Shown here: in pieces, positions 28,983 to 36,883 of the stretch
How positions within the stretch are numbered: position 1 is the stretch's first letter
Layout of the letters: each line of letters starts with the position of its first letter
NCBI RefSeq assembly: GCF_014697415.1
Contig: NZ_JACJRT010000015.1
Coordinates: 1-64,000 of the forward strand
Direction: 5' to 3'
DNA from: Cyanobium sp. FACHB-13342
GTDB lineage: Bacteria > Cyanobacteriota > Cyanobacteriia > PCC-6307 > Cyanobiaceae
DNA: 64,000 bases
Translations under genes and position numbers: made by a program
Notes under the pieces: model-generated
Database searches by the model: none
What the model was told of the DNA's origin: nothing
Seen by the model: the letters and a program-made list of their open reading frames with translations, nothing else

Positions 28983-29184
28983 AGTCTGCCTTTTGGGGCA
29001 ATCTGTGTCGCCCTTGCGACCTCAAAAGTATCCGTGATCGTCGGTCCGATCGTCAACCAATTGGTGTGTCTTGACTTGGCGTGGTGCGGTTGGTGAGGAT
29101 CGATCCGGAGGGGATTGCGCTGGGGTGCATGCAACCGCTCACCAAACAGGGGACATCCACGCCCTGGGCGAAGGCTGGGACACC
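28983..29184. other. Intergenic region upstream of tRNA-Asp
   Basis: About 200 bases of lower GC than the neighbours. It should hold the tRNA-Asp promoter, but I cannot point to convincing -35/-10 boxes. No small gene or RNA structure is evident. Confidence 0.4.
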
Positions 29185-29373
29185 TCAGGGGCGAAATCCT
29201 GCCGGCTCTATCAGCCGAACCTGATTTCCACGAGCTGTGAACTCACGCCCTTGGTCGCTCTGGACGACCACCCGGCCACCCGACTTGACCCGGATCACCC
29301 GTGCCCGAACCCAGCCCAAGGCAGCTGATTCGAGCACTTTGACCACATCCCCGGGTTGTAGATCCAACTCCAT
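29185..29373 (-). CDS. Small basic conserved protein, SH3-like
   Basis: A 62-residue protein starting MELDLQPGDVVKVLESAALGW and continuing ARVIRVKSGGRVVVQSDQG. The beta-rich pattern with 'GDVV...W..ARV' resembles small SH3/KOW-like barrels that bind nucleic acid or protein; this is fold-level inference only. The upstream in-frame extension would overlap tRNA-Trp, so the ATG at 29373 is chosen; GAGG abuts it directly. Confidence 0.6.
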   Translation of the reverse strand: MELDLQPGDVVKVLESAALGWVRARVIRVKSGGRVVVQSDQGREFTARGNQVRLIEPAGFRP

Positions 29374-29409
29374 CCTCGGAACCAGGAAACTGCAAGTTGG
29401 GGCATCGAA

Positions 29410-29482
29410 CGCGCCGTGGAGGACTTGAACCCCCGACATCAGGTTTTGGAGACCTGCGTTCTACCAACTGAACTAACGGCGC
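29410..29482 (-). tRNA. tRNA-Trp (CCA)
   Basis: The reverse strand forms a cloverleaf with acceptor GCGCCGT/ACGGCGC, anticodon stem CAGGT/ACCTG with loop CTCCAAA giving anticodon CCA, and GTTCAAGT in the T arm. The discriminator is G, as usual for tRNA-Trp. CCA is not encoded. Confidence 0.97.
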
Positions 29483-29524
29483 AAGGCCGATGCCCCCGTA
29501 AACATGAGACTCAGCGCGTCGCTA

Positions 29525-29585
29525 CAGCGCTCTCGAGAACAGACTTTCTGAAGAAAGGATTTCGAGAGCGTGTGTTGAAGCGCTG
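29525..29585. terminator. Nested hairpin downstream of rplS
   Basis: CGCTCTCGA (29528-29536) pairs perfectly with TCGAGAGCG (29562-29570), enclosing a second hairpin CTTTC-TGAA-GAAAG (29544-29557). An outer CAGCGC/GCGCTG pair (29525-29530 and 29580-29585) offers an alternative stem. It begins seven bases after the rplS stop and precedes tRNA-Trp. No T tract follows, so it may be a processing or stability element rather than a simple terminator. Confidence 0.6.
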
Positions 29586-29591
29586 AAGACT

Positions 29592-30083
29592 TCAGCGATC
29601 GAAGCGCTGCTTGACCCGCGTGGCTTTACCCACCCGGTCGCGCAGGTAGAAGAGCTTCGCCCGACGCACCTTACCGCGGCGCTCCACTTTCACGGAAGCC
29701 ACCTGGGGGCTGTGCAGCATGAAGACCCGCTCCACGCCGATGCCCTGGAAGATCCGACGCACGGTGATGGTCTCGTTGAGCCCACCGTGGCGTTTGGCAA
29801 TCACCACGCCCTCATAGGGCTGCACGCGCTCCTTGTTTCCCTCGCGGATCCGGACGCCCACCTTGACGGTGTCACCCACGTAGATCTCAGGCAGCTCGTC
29901 CTTGAGTTGCTCGGCCTCAAACGCACGGATGAGCTCCTGGGCGCTGAGTTTGCCGGTGGTGGCCTTCGTCCCGCTGGCCTTCGCCGCAGCCGGCTTTTCC
30001 TGCACGGCAGTCGCCGCCACAGCCATGTCGGCTTCTGCCTCTGCCGGGTTCACGGCTTGATTGTCTGTCGACTCCGTTGCCAT
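29592..30083 (-). CDS. rplS: 50S ribosomal protein L19
   Basis: L19 sits at the 30S-50S interface. The conserved domain (about residues 48-163) has [33 protein letters not shown] and the C-terminal [22 protein letters not shown]. An Ala/Glu/Lys-rich N-terminal extension of about 45 residues, absent from E. coli L19 (115 residues), precedes it. The ATG at 30083 has GGAG five bases upstream, which fixes the start against the longer open frame. Confidence 0.96.
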   Translation of the reverse strand: MATESTDNQAVNPAEAEADMAVAATAVQEKPAAAKASGTKATTGKLSAQELIRAFEAEQLKDELPEIYVGDTVKVGVRIREGNKERVQPYEGVVIAKRHGGLNETITVRRIFQGIGVERVFMLHSPQVASVKVERRGKVRRAKLFYLRDRVGKATRVKQRFDR

Positions 30084-30233
30084 CTCAGCTCCGCGACGCC
30101 TGGCCAAACAGCCAGTGTACCGGCTCAGGGGGCCACCCCCAGTGGATGCCCTCCCCATGGCCCTGCCCACGGCGTTCCACTCCCGTTGGTAGTTTGAAGA
30201 TCTGCCGTTTCCCACGCTGCCGGCGCCACCAGC

Positions 30234-31097
30234 ATGAATCTGTTTGCCGATTTGCTGGCCAGCACCAAGGCATCCGCAAGTCCCGCCCCCGCCACGGCGG
30301 TCGAAACCGGTCCACGCATTCAGAAGAGTCGTCGAGGGGTGGAGATCAAGAGCGCCCGCGAAATCGACACCATGCGCCAGGCGAGCCGCATCGTGGCCAC
30401 GGTGCTGCGGGAGATCCTTGAGCTGGCAGCCCCCGGGATGACCACCGGCGACCTCGATCGCCACGCCGAGAAGCGGATCCGCGAGATGGGGGCCACTCCC
30501 AGCTTCAAGGGCTATCACGGTTTCCCCGCCAGCATCTGCGCCTCGATCAACAACGAGGTGGTGCATGGCATTCCCAACAGCAAACGGGTGATCCAGGCCG
30601 GCGATCTGGTGAAGATCGATACCGGCGCCTATTTCGATGGCTACCACGGCGATAGCTGCGTGAGCCTGTGCGTGGGCGAGGGCGCCACGGAGGAGGCCCA
30701 AACCCTCTGCCGGGTGGCCCAGGAATCCCTGATGAAGGGCCTGGCCCAAATCAAGGCGGGCAACACCCTGCTCGACATCGCCGGCGCCGTCCAAGACCAC
30801 GTGGAGGCCCATGGCTTTGCGGTGGTGGAGGACTACACGGGCCACGGCGTGGGTCGCAATCTCCACGAGGAGCCCTCGGTGTTCAACTTCCGCACCCGGG
30901 ATCTGCCGAATATGAAGTTGCGGCCGGGCATGACGCTGGCGGTGGAGCCGATCCTCAACGCCGGCAGCAAGGCCTGCCGCACCCTCAAGGACCGCTGGAC
31001 CGTGGTGACCGTCGACGGCAGTTGGTCGGCCCAGTGGGAGCACACCATTGCGGTCACCAGTGACGGCTGCGAGATCCTCACCGACCGGGATTTTTAG
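30234..31097 (+). CDS. map: Methionine aminopeptidase, type I
   Basis: Removes initiator methionine from nascent proteins. The 287-residue product has an N-terminal extension of about 35 residues and then the pita-bread fold: [33 protein letters not shown], the metal-binding [34 protein letters not shown] and WEHTIAV. All five metal ligands (Asp, Asp, His, Glu, Glu) are present. Divergent from rplS. Confidence 0.95.
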   Translation: MNLFADLLASTKASASPAPATAVETGPRIQKSRRGVEIKSAREIDTMRQASRIVATVLREILELAAPGMTTGDLDRHAEKRIREMGATPSFKGYHGFPASICASINNEVVHGIPNSKRVIQAGDLVKIDTGAYFDGYHGDSCVSLCVGEGATEEAQTLCRVAQESLMKGLAQIKAGNTLLDIAGAVQDHVEAHGFAVVEDYTGHGVGRNLHEEPSVFNFRTRDLPNMKLRPGMTLAVEPILNAGSKACRTLKDRWTVVTVDGSWSAQWEHTIAVTSDGCEILTDRDF

Positions 31098-31112
31098 GGC
31101 TGGGCCCTGGGT

Positions 31113-31865
31113 TTAGGCCCGGGTCAACGCTCTGAAATAGAGCCACCGTCCCAGGGTGTTGAGCGGCATCAGCACGTAGGTGAGCGGGTTGGGGGTCACG
31201 ATGATCAGGTTGCAGCCCAAGCGGGCCTGGGCCAAGACCTGGGAGGCGACAAAGTCCGCTCCCATCAGGCCGATCGGGTTGAGGGCGGAGCGGAAGGGCC
31301 CCAGCACGAGACGGCGGATGCGCAGCGCTCCGGAGGCCCCACCCAGATCCAGGGCCCGCAGGCTCACCAGGTTGCCCAGCAGCCGTTTGCTCAGTTCGTA
31401 GAGCGGGCTGAGGGCCGGTTGGATTTCCGCCTCGGAGGTGTTGATCCACACTTCCGGTCGCGGGCGCCCGGCGGCCGGACGCTCCCGCACCACCTCGGCG
31501 AACAGCTCCAACAGGCGCCAACTGCTGAGGGCATTCACCTCCAGGGCCAGGTCGGTGGCCTCGCGACTGCGGGCCTGTTGTTGGTTGATGCCGTGGTTGA
31601 GCACCAGTACATCGACCCGCTCCAGCAGGGGACGCAGGGCGCTCTCCTGGCCGATCTGCCAGACCGCCTGCTCCACCGGGATCGCCTTGCCGGCGGCATC
31701 GCGCAGCTCGAGGGGGCGTTGGCCGCTGGTCAGGGCCAGGAGCCGGATGGCCTGCCCTGTGGCGGACTGGCGCGACCAGGCCCGCAGCAGGGCCTGACCA
31801 AAGCTGCCGCTTGCGCCGGTGATCGCAATGGTGCGGGCACCGGTGCTCCCATCAAATGTGACCAT
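31113..31865 (-). CDS. Short-chain dehydrogenase-like protein
   Basis: A 250-residue Rossmann protein with nucleotide motif AITGASGSFGQALLRAW and VLVLNHGINQQQ (in place of the usual NNAG). The region INTSEAEIQPALSPLYELSKRL holds a Ser and a YxxSK variant of the YxxxK catalytic pair. The C-terminus ends in a hydrophobic stretch. Substrate unknown. The ATG at 31865 is chosen because upstream residues are not protein-like. Confidence 0.75.
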   Translation of the reverse strand: MVTFDGSTGARTIAITGASGSFGQALLRAWSRQSATGQAIRLLALTSGQRPLELRDAAGKAIPVEQAVWQIGQESALRPLLERVDVLVLNHGINQQQARSREATDLALEVNALSSWRLLELFAEVVRERPAAGRPRPEVWINTSEAEIQPALSPLYELSKRLLGNLVSLRALDLGGASGALRIRRLVLGPFRSALNPIGLMGADFVASQVLAQARLGCNLIIVTPNPLTYVLMPLNTLGRWLYFRALTRA

Positions 31866-31932
31866 GACCCTGGCGCAAATGGCGACCGACGCGCCAGCAT
31901 GGTGCAGTCCCGCCGCCGCATCTGCCTCCTTG

Positions 31933-32352
31933 ATGGCTGATGGCATCTCCGCTCACCAGGCTTCGTCCGCTCAGGCTTCGTCTGAGACGGTGGCCCCGTT
32001 GGTGCCGCTGTTCGCTCCCTACTGCGGGGGGCTCGGGCATCAGGATTCCCTGGAGGAGGCCCTGGCCATTCTGCTGGTGGGCCACTGGACGGGCCTGCGC
32101 CTGCTGCAGGGTGGACGCAGCCATGCCCTGCGGCTGAGCTGGAGCGGCGAGACGGCTCCCCAGGAGCTGCTCCACTGCGACCTCATCTTCCCGGATCTGC
32201 CCCAGGTGGCCTACGCCTTTGACCTCCCCTGTCACCAGTTGGTGCAGTGGTTGACGGAGCGGCAGGGCCAGGAGTTACCCGCCAGCTTCTGGCGCTGGCT
32301 GCTGTTGGGCCAGCCCCCCTTGGCTACAGAAGCGGTGGGCAGCGCCGCCTAA
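31933..32352 (+). CDS. Conserved cyanobacterial protein, function unknown
   Basis: A 139-residue protein starting MADGISAHQASSAQASSE; the conserved-looking part is LEEALAILLVGHWTGLRLLQGG, PQVAYAFDLPCHQLVQWL and FWRWLLLG. No domain recognised. It precedes the DRTGG-domain gene by 37 bases on the same strand. Confidence 0.65.
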   Translation: MADGISAHQASSAQASSETVAPLVPLFAPYCGGLGHQDSLEEALAILLVGHWTGLRLLQGGRSHALRLSWSGETAPQELLHCDLIFPDLPQVAYAFDLPCHQLVQWLTERQGQELPASFWRWLLLGQPPLATEAVGSAA

Positions 32353-32389
32353 ATTTCGCCCCAAGACGCGCCCCCAGCGAGGTTGACCG

Positions 32390-33487
32390 ATGGCCCCCAC
32401 CTTGCTGATCGGTTCCTGCGAGCCCTTCAGCGGCAAATCCGCCGTAGTGCTTGGGCTGGCCCGCCAGCTCAGCCGTCTGGGCGTGCCGGTGCGCTTCGGC
32501 AAGCCCTTGGCCACCAGTCTGGATGCCCCCGGCGCAGAGGCCAGCTCCTCGGCCCTGTTGGACGCCGATGTCCGTTTCATCGGCGCCACCCTGGGGCTGC
32601 CGGAGTCGCACCTGATTCCCTCCTTGCACGTGCTGGACGCGGTGACCGCCCAGCAGCGTTTGCTGCAGGGAGATCTGGAGCCAGGGGCAGGGTTTCCCCT
32701 GTTGCGACAGCAGTTGGCGTCAGCCCCCGATGGGCTGACGTTGCTGGAGGCTGCCGGCAGCCTCCACGAGGGGCTGCTCTACGGACTCAGCCTCGGCCAG
32801 TTGGCCCGGGGGCTTCAGGCGCCGGTGCTGCTGGTGCTTCCCTGGACGGACAGCTGCAGCATTGATCCCCTGCTGGCGGCCCGGGCCCAATTGGGCGACA
32901 ACCTGGCGGGGGTGGTGCTCAATGCCGTCAACCCCGATCTGGTGCCCCAGCTCCGCGCTGAGCTGCTGCCGGCCCTGGAACGGCTGGGGCTGCCGGTGCT
33001 CGGCGTGATGCCCCAGAGCCCGCTGCTGCGCAGCGTCACGGTGGAGGAGCTGGCCCTGCGCCTGGGGGCCGAGGTGCTCTGCTGTCCCGAGCGTCTGGAT
33101 CTCCTCGTGGAAACCCTTTCGATCGGCGCCATGAACGTCAATTCGGCGATGGAGTTTTTCCGCCGCCGCCGCAACATGGCTGTGGTGACTGGCGCCGATC
33201 GCACCGACATCCAGCTGGCGGCCCTGGAGGCCTCCACCCAGTGTCTGATCCTCACCGGAGCCGGAGATCCCCTGCCCCAGCTGCTCAACCGGGCCGAGGA
33301 GCTGGAGGTGCCCCTGCTGAAGGTGGAGCACGACACCCTCACCACCGTGGAGGTGATTGAGCAGGCCTTTGGCCACGTGCGGCTGCACGAGGTGGTGAAG
33401 GCCAGCTTTGCCTTCCGGTTGGTGGAAGAGCACTGTGATTTCGGGCCCCTGTTCGCCCGATTGCAGTTGCCCGCGCTGGCCAAATAA
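32390..33487 (+). CDS. BioD-like ATPase fused to a DRTGG domain
   Basis: A 365-residue protein. Residues 1-215 are a P-loop domain of the dethiobiotin synthetase/cobyrinate synthase type, with GSCEPFSGKSAVVLGLA as Walker A. Residues about 220-340 form a DRTGG domain, as seen N-terminal to phosphotransacetylase, with NMAVVTGADRTDIQLAALEA. This pairing resembles the regulatory part of long Pta proteins without the acetyltransferase, so annotation as 'phosphotransacetylase family' is misleading: no catalytic Pta domain is present. Ligand unknown. Confidence 0.8.
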   Translation: MAPTLLIGSCEPFSGKSAVVLGLARQLSRLGVPVRFGKPLATSLDAPGAEASSSALLDADVRFIGATLGLPESHLIPSLHVLDAVTAQQRLLQGDLEPGAGFPLLRQQLASAPDGLTLLEAAGSLHEGLLYGLSLGQLARGLQAPVLLVLPWTDSCSIDPLLAARAQLGDNLAGVVLNAVNPDLVPQLRAELLPALERLGLPVLGVMPQSPLLRSVTVEELALRLGAEVLCCPERLDLLVETLSIGAMNVNSAMEFFRRRRNMAVVTGADRTDIQLAALEASTQCLILTGAGDPLPQLLNRAEELEVPLLKVEHDTLTTVEVIEQAFGHVRLHEVVKASFAFRLVEEHCDFGPLFARLQLPALAK

Positions 33488-33523
33488 CGCTGCTAGTTTC
33501 AAAGGGCAGGCTGTCGGCTACTG

Positions 33524-34036
33524 GTGACCCGGTCCCTTGATCTTCCGGCGCTCGATCGGATCGACACCCTCGCCCAGGAACTGGCAATGCTCCAGGACCG
33601 GAGCAAGCGGCGCATCGCCATTTTGGGCAGCCGCCACGTGCCGGTGGTGTCGATCCATCTGGTGGAACTGGTGGCCCGCTCCTTAGCCCAGGAAGGTCAC
33701 AACCTGATCACCTCCGGTGCCCAAGGGGTGAATGCGGCGGTGATTCGCAGCGTGCTGGAGATCGATCCGGCCCGGCTCACCGTGTTGCTGCCCCAGAGCC
33801 TCGATCGTCAGCCGGGTGAATCCCGCGACCAGCTCGAGCGGGTGCTGCACCTAGTGGAGAAGCCCGAGCACGACGAGCTCCCCCTGCCGATGGCCAGCAG
33901 CCTCTGCAACCAGGACATCATCAGCCGCTGTGACCAGCTGATTTGCTACGCCTTCCACGACAGTGAAACCCTGCTGGCCAGCTGCCGTGTGGCTGAGGAC
34001 ATGGGCAAGGTGGTGAGCGTGATGTTCTTCGACTAA
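33524..34036 (+). CDS. DprA/LOG-like Rossmann protein
   Basis: A 170-residue protein with RRIAILGSRHVPVVSIHLVELVARSLA and NLITSGAQGVNAAVIRSVL, the nucleotide-binding pattern shared by DprA and LOG proteins, and an acidic AFHDSETLLASCRVAEDMGK region. It is much shorter than competence DprA (about 290-380 residues), so a DNA-processing role is unproven. The start is GTG 33524, 36 bases after the preceding gene. Confidence 0.7.
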   Translation: MTRSLDLPALDRIDTLAQELAMLQDRSKRRIAILGSRHVPVVSIHLVELVARSLAQEGHNLITSGAQGVNAAVIRSVLEIDPARLTVLLPQSLDRQPGESRDQLERVLHLVEKPEHDELPLPMASSLCNQDIISRCDQLICYAFHDSETLLASCRVAEDMGKVVSVMFFD

Positions 34037-34054
34037 GCCTGCTGCAAGCGGAAC

Positions 34055-34480
34055 TCAGCCCGCCAGCAGTGCCTTCAGCCCCTCGGCGTAGAGCACGCCC
34101 GTGCACACCAGGCCGCCGGCCCAGCAGAGCCCGCGCAGGGGAGGTTTGTTGGCCACATACACGCCGATGTAGGCCAGCCGCAGGGCTGGGTGGATCCAGG
34201 CCGCGGCGATCGCCACCGGATTGCTGACGCCCGCCACCAGGCAGAGCAGCGTCGCTGGGGCGTGCAGGGTGAAGGCCTCGAAGCTGTTTTGGTGGGCCCA
34301 GGCGGCCCGCTTGCCCCAGTCGGGCAGGCGCTCGAACATCGCCCGCGGGGCGGCCAGGTCGGCCATCTGGAAGTTGGCCTGGGAACGGGCGGCCCCCAGG
34401 GGCACCGTGCTGAACACCACCACGCCGGCGGCCAGCAACAGCGACCAGGCGAAGGGGGCGAGTTGGGGGGAGAGGGACAT
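34055..34480 (-). CDS. MAPEG-family membrane protein
   Basis: A 141-residue membrane protein with four hydrophobic spans and the MAPEG signature AWAHQNSFEAFTLHAPATLL, where the RxxAHxNxxE-like motif contributes to glutathione binding in eukaryotic members. Bacterial relatives are often of unknown substrate. It lies beside a glutaminase and near glutathione-degrading genes, which is suggestive only. Confidence 0.82.
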   Translation of the reverse strand: MSLSPQLAPFAWSLLLAAGVVVFSTVPLGAARSQANFQMADLAAPRAMFERLPDWGKRAAWAHQNSFEAFTLHAPATLLCLVAGVSNPVAIAAAWIHPALRLAYIGVYVANKPPLRGLCWAGGLVCTGVLYAEGLKALLAG

Positions 34481-34504
34481 GGCCGCTGCACGCTGGCTCC
34501 CAGC

Positions 34505-36214
34505 CTAGGTTTCGCCCCCCTGGTGGGCGCGCTCAAAGGCGTTGATTTCGAGCTGCACAACTCCTTCGTTGATGCCCAACGCCGCGGCGATGGCGTGCAG
34601 TTGCTCCTGCTCTTGCGCCTCGATCATTCCATCGGCGCAGGCCACCTGAAAGGCCGTTTCCAGGATGATCCGTCGGGCTTTGTCGTCGATGTGGTGGCGC
34701 TGCTCGGCCAGTTCGGCAATCAAGCGGGTGAAGGGGGAGCCGGGCTGCTGATCCGGGAGGCTGCGGGCCTTGGCCAGGGCTTCGAAGGCGCCGGGCTCGG
34801 CTGGGGTTTGCATCAGCTCTTGATAGATCCTTTCCATCACAGCCAGCTCGGAGGCCTCCAGCTCTCCATCGGCGAGGCTGATGTCCACGATGCAGTGCAG
34901 GATCAGATCCCGCACCCGCAGCGCTTTGGTGTCTCCGTACACGATTCCCCAGCGCAGATCGGAGAGGTCCTGGTGCTTGCGCTGGCGGGACGCCCGTGGG
35001 TCGCGCTTGCCGCCGGAGTGGCCTCCCGAGAGGTTGTCGTACATGTGCAGGTGGAAGCGCTCCCCCAGTTCCTTGCAGAGGGCAATGCCCCGCACGGAAT
35101 TGCCGTAGGCATCGAGCCGTGGGGAGAACGTGGCCAGGCCCAGCAGGTTGGGAGCCACCACCAGCACCGATCCAGCCACGCCTGATTTGGCCGGCAGCCC
35201 CACCTCCAGGGTGAACACGCCGGCGTTGTCGTACAGGCCCGAGGTCTGCATGGTCGCCAGGGTGCGCTTCACGATCTCCGTGGAGAGCACCTGGCGGCCC
35301 GTGATCGGACAGACGCCCCCATTGGCCAGGGTGGCGGCTGCCACCGACAGCATCCGGGCGGTCATCTCGATGCTGCAACAGGAGAAGTAGACATCCAGCA
35401 TCTTCTGGAGATCCACGCCCCTGGGCAGGCCGATGCCGCCCTGCAGCAGATAGGCGATCGCGAAGTTTGTATTGGCCGTGGCCCGCTCCGATTCCATCGT
35501 GATCTCGCTGAAGCGCACCGGTCCGCAATGGCCGCATAGCTCCGCCCACAGCTCCATCAGCTGGCCGGTGATCTCCCGGGCATCGCTTTCGGGAAACCCG
35601 GAAGTCACCAGGCCAGCCACCATGATGGCGCCGGCATTCACGTTGGGGTTGAAGGGCCTTTGGTCCGGCAGCAGGCTGAGGTCATTGAACGGAAGCCCGG
35701 AGGGTTCCACTCCCACATGCCGGTGGGTGAATTCGGGGCCTTCGCGGCTGAGGGCGAAGGCGTAGGTGATCGGCTTCGACACCGACTGGATCGAGTGGTG
35801 CACATCCACATCGCCGAGGGCCAGGCGCTGTCCGTCCACAGAACAGACCGCAACCCCCCAGAGCTCCGGGTCTGCGTCCCTCAGGATTGGGATGTAATCG
35901 GCGTTGGCGCCGCTGCGGTCGGCTGATACCCGTTGGAAGAGGTAGTCAATGTCCTGGAGGAAGTCTTGCCATTCCGGAATCACCAGCTGCTGGTGGAGTG
36001 CGCGCGACACCATCAGCAGCTCGGGGCCCACTAGGGAGGAGAAGGCCTCGAGGCTCAGGGGCCCATCGCCGAGCCTGTCGAGCTGTTGGAACGTTTGCGC
36101 CAGCCGGCCGTCGTCGGCCTGCAAGCCGCTGGCCAGCAGGTGATGGCGCAGGCTGGCGGTGGTGACGGCGCCGTCGCGTTCGGCCCTCGCGTAGAGCGCT
36201 TGCATGCGGTCCAT
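34505..36214 (-). CDS. Glutaminase with EF-hand-like and TerB-like domains
   Basis: Hydrolyses glutamine to glutamate and ammonia. The 569-residue product has three parts. Residues 1-65 form a helical segment resembling the degenerate EF-hand region of eukaryotic glutaminases. Residues about 85-395 are the beta-lactamase-like glutaminase, with catalytic S144xxK147 (SVSK) and the NPNVNAGAIMVAGL block. Residues about 427-562 have two DISLADGELEASE / ACADGMIEAQEQE repeats typical of TerB/DjlA-like helical domains. Bacterial glutaminases are usually about 310 residues, so the C-terminal fusion is unusual. The ATG at 36214 is preferred over an upstream in-frame start. Confidence 0.88.
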   Translation of the reverse strand: MDRMQALYARAERDGAVTTASLRHHLLASGLQADDGRLAQTFQQLDRLGDGPLSLEAFSSLVGPELLMVSRALHQQLVIPEWQDFLQDIDYLFQRVSADRSGANADYIPILRDADPELWGVAVCSVDGQRLALGDVDVHHSIQSVSKPITYAFALSREGPEFTHRHVGVEPSGLPFNDLSLLPDQRPFNPNVNAGAIMVAGLVTSGFPESDAREITGQLMELWAELCGHCGPVRFSEITMESERATANTNFAIAYLLQGGIGLPRGVDLQKMLDVYFSCCSIEMTARMLSVAAATLANGGVCPITGRQVLSTEIVKRTLATMQTSGLYDNAGVFTLEVGLPAKSGVAGSVLVVAPNLLGLATFSPRLDAYGNSVRGIALCKELGERFHLHMYDNLSGGHSGGKRDPRASRQRKHQDLSDLRWGIVYGDTKALRVRDLILHCIVDISLADGELEASELAVMERIYQELMQTPAEPGAFEALAKARSLPDQQPGSPFTRLIAELAEQRHHIDDKARRIILETAFQVACADGMIEAQEQEQLHAIAAALGINEGVVQLEINAFERAHQGGET

Positions 36215-36391
36215 GGAGCACGCGGGGCGTTTGATGCATCTGATTGAACTCCCCCATCGCAACGGTCATGGCATCGGGGGGCGGTGGCTACGCAGCTGGG
36301 GCGCTCGGGTGGGCTGGCCGGGGGAGTGCCGAGTCGGAGGTTCTTTTCTAGGCTCCTGGGACGCTCGCGCTGATTCCCAGCCCCCGTTCCG

Positions 36392-36883
36392 ATGGCCGAC
36401 ACCTTTTCCTTCGACGTGGTCTCCGATTTCGACCGCCAGGAACTGGTGAATACGCTCGATCAGGTGCGCCGCGACGTCGGTCAGCGCTACGACCTCAAGG
36501 ATTCCAACACCGAAATCGATCTGGAGGAGACCAGTCTCACCATCACCACCGCCAGCGACATGACCCTCCAGGCCGTGGAGGATGTGCTGCGCCAGAAGGC
36601 CACCAAGCGCAACCTCTCGCTCAAGATCTTCGACTTCCAGCCTCCCGAGGCCGTGGGTGGTAACCGGGTGAAGCAGGTGGTCAAGCTGCGCAAGGGGCTC
36701 ACCCAGGAGCTGGCCAAGAGCCTGAGCAAAACCGTGCGCGATGAACTCAAGAAGGTCACCGTGTCGATCCAGGGCGACAGCCTGCGGATCACCGGCAAGA
36801 ACAAGGACGACCTGCAGCAGGCCATCAGCCTGCTCAAGGCCCAGGACGTTGAGGTGCCCCTGCAGTTTGAAAACTACCGCTGA
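36392..36883 (+). CDS. yajQ: YajQ-family nucleotide-binding protein
   Basis: A 163-residue protein starting MADTFSFDVVSDFDRQELVNT, with VRRDVGQRYDLKDSNTEID and ITGKNKDDLQQAISLLK, which is full-length for the family. YajQ proteins bind nucleotides; a Xanthomonas member binds cyclic di-GMP, while others bind tRNA. Function here is unknown. Its stop abuts the GTG of the oxoprolinase gene with no gap, suggesting coupling. Confidence 0.93.
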   Translation: MADTFSFDVVSDFDRQELVNTLDQVRRDVGQRYDLKDSNTEIDLEETSLTITTASDMTLQAVEDVLRQKATKRNLSLKIFDFQPPEAVGGNRVKQVVKLRKGLTQELAKSLSKTVRDELKKVTVSIQGDSLRITGKNKDDLQQAISLLKAQDVEVPLQFENYR

